DNA from: Chondrus crispus
Taxonomy: Eukaryota; Rhodophyta; Florideophyceae; Gigartinales; Gigartinaceae
DNA: 64,000 bases
Direction: 5' to 3'
NCBI RefSeq assembly: GCF_000350225.1
Contig: NW_005179389.1
Location: forward strand, 124,001 to 188,000
The notes under the pieces were generated by a model. It did no database searches and was not told the origin of the DNA. It worked only from the letters and a program-made list of their open reading frames with translations. Below are positions 63,090-64,000 of the stretch, piece after piece (the stretch's first letter is position 1; every line of letters starts with the position of its first letter). The position numbers and the translations under genes are program-made.

Positions 63090-63923
63090 ATGCGTGGGGC
63101 TTTTCTTGCCGCTCTCGCCTGCGCTCTTCTGGGCCTTGGTACTGGGAGCGCTGTTTCTCCCTCTACTCTCTCTTTCCGTTTGGGCCCGAGGCCTCTCAAC
63201 ACATGCCCCTGTACCTGCCGCACACTCTTTTCTGGTTTTAGAAAGGCGATACGAGAGTGTCACCTTCGGAAGAAGAAACTTTGTAAGGTGACAACATGCC
63301 AGACGGCAGATGGAGAAAGGGGTTGGTGGTGTTGCGATCGTGACCCGTCTCCGTCTCCAACTCCAACAACAACCGCAACTGCGTCTCCATCACCGACGAT
63401 ATCTACCACTTCGACAGCTACCGCAACCGCCACTGCGACTCCGACCCCGACGATATCTATGACGGCGACCGCAACCGCTTCTGCGACGCCGAGCATATCT
63501 ACAACCGCGACCGCAACCGCGACCGCAACCGCGACCGCAACCGCGACCGCGACCGCAACCGCTTCTGCGACGCCGAGCATATCTACAACCGCGACCGCAA
63601 CGGCGACCGCAACTGCTTCTGCGACGCCGAGCATATCCACAACTGCGACTGCGACCGCATCTGCGACGCCGAGCATATCTCCTACGGCGACAGCGACCGC
63701 TACGGCCACGGCAACACCTACGCCTTCCATAAGCGTTTCCCCATCTCCTACGCCTTTCCCGAGGGCTAATGGTGTTGTCTGCGCGCGTAGTTGCGGGACA
63801 TGCGGCTTTGCTGGGTGCGCCTCCCGTCCGGGAGGTGCACAAAACTGCTGTATCGGGGCAATTCGAGGATCCGGGCGGGTCTGCAGCGCGACAGATCCAC
63901 CTTGCGTTGATGATACCATGTAG
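63090..63923 (+). CDS. Secreted protein with two Cys-rich modules joined by a Thr/Ala/Ser/Pro repeat linker
   Basis: 277 residues from ATG at 63090. Residues 1-22 (MRGAFLAALACALLGLGTGS) are a clear signal peptide. An N-terminal basic Cys module follows (CPCTCRTLF, HLRKKKLCKVTTC, GWWCCDRD; about residues 38-85), then a linker of about 135 residues built from TATATA, SATPSIST and TPTPSIS units, then a C-terminal Cys module (VVCARSCGTCGFAGCASRPGG, QNCC, RVCSATDPPCV). The linker should be heavily O-glycosylated. The layout suggests an extracellular or cell-wall protein; modules like the C-terminal one occur in several proteins of red algae and some brown algae, from memory. Function is unknown. 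A decayed relative is at 47202. Confidence 0.82.
   Translation: MRGAFLAALACALLGLGTGSAVSPSTLSFRLGPRPLNTCPCTCRTLFSGFRKAIRECHLRKKKLCKVTTCQTADGERGWWCCDRDPSPSPTPTTTATASPSPTISTTSTATATATATPTPTISMTATATASATPSISTTATATATATATATATATATASATPSISTTATATATATASATPSISTTATATASATPSISPTATATATATATPTPSISVSPSPTPFPRANGVVCARSCGTCGFAGCASRPGGAQNCCIGAIRGSGRVCSATDPPCVDDTM
63390..63740 (+). repeat. Coding minisatellite in the secreted protein gene
   Basis: Tandem units of ACCGCAACCGCG-type hexamers (Thr-Ala codons) are punctuated four to five times by GCGACGCCGAGCATATC (Ala-Thr-Pro-Ser-Ile). The reading frame is kept because the hexamer and the larger unit are multiples of three. Such arrays change length readily. Confidence 0.88.
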
Positions 63924-64000
63924 GGTGGGCGCCGGGGATACGAAACATGAAAGCAGGCAGGATCTATGCAGTACAGTGCAGTGCTTATGTGTTGAGCTAC

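Noticed and set aside
63390..63740. CRISPR-like alternation of repeats in the 63-kb gene
   Set aside because: The repeats are coding Thr-Ala hexamers of unequal length inside a secreted protein, with no unique spacers of constant size, in a eukaryote.
63260..63919. 219-codon minus-strand frame full of Val-Ala repeats
   Set aside because: It is the antisense of the Thr-Ala repeat in the secreted protein gene; repeat periodicity keeps all frames open.

Overview
The window looks like repeat-rich nuclear DNA of a eukaryote. The best guess is a florideophyte red alga of the Chondrus type. That guess rests on mostly intronless reading frames, mixed Gypsy/Copia/piggyBac/pogo/Tc1 relics between a few short genes, and a secreted protein at 63.1 kb with a Thr/Ala/Ser/Pro-rich linker and a Cys-rich tail; no ribosomal or organellar marker is present to prove it. 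Nearly all the coding capacity is transposable-element protein, and almost all of it is broken by frameshifts, stops or lost catalytic residues.

Layout: 1-5557 is a Gypsy element on the minus strand (Gypsy-1: 5' LTR, PBS, gag, protease, RT; it leaves the window at its 3' end) that landed in the gag start of an older Gypsy-type element, of which only gag codons, PBS and one LTR remain (5558-6523). 6743-7863 is a reversed LTR of the Gypsy-1 family. 7938-8694 is a decayed SANT/Myb-like gene. 9005-10945 is a piggyBac transposase relic. 11498-16204 is Copia-A (plus). 16426-17938 is a Tigger/pogo relic. 17939-23830 is a 5'-truncated chromodomain Gypsy (Gypsy-2, minus). 26200-28380 is a second Tigger/pogo relic (minus). 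31637-36502 is Copia-C (plus). 37114-38200 is a worn Gypsy-1-family LTR. About 38.3-43.35 kb holds a non-LTR-like reverse transcriptase relic split by a GC-rich insertion. 43805-44738 is a solo Gypsy-1-family LTR with a clean 5-bp target duplication. 45507-47175 is a Tc1/mariner element with about 205-bp inverted repeats. 47868-52712 is Copia-B (minus), complete with both LTRs and target duplication, and a relative of Copia-A in inverted orientation.

From about 54 kb the content changes to host-like, GC-rich sequence: a possible small secreted peptide (54005), a sugar-dehydrogenase-like beta-propeller gene with a C-terminal IPT/TIG domain (to 55903), an assembly gap (56349-56452), a possible zinc-binding ORF (57180), a SNARE-like fragment, a trypsin-family pseudogene (58495-59127, minus), and the secreted Cys-rich protein at 63090-63923. 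A decayed relative of that last gene sits at 47202-47510, beside the Tc1 element.

There are no operons and no sign of a dedicated defence or biosynthetic system. The strongest structural signals are a double-palindrome scar inside Copia-A gag, a cluster of perfect hairpins in one LTR, a dispersed CATATGA-AACAAG repeat that may mark the ends of an undescribed DNA transposon, and repeated loss of RT catalytic aspartates.
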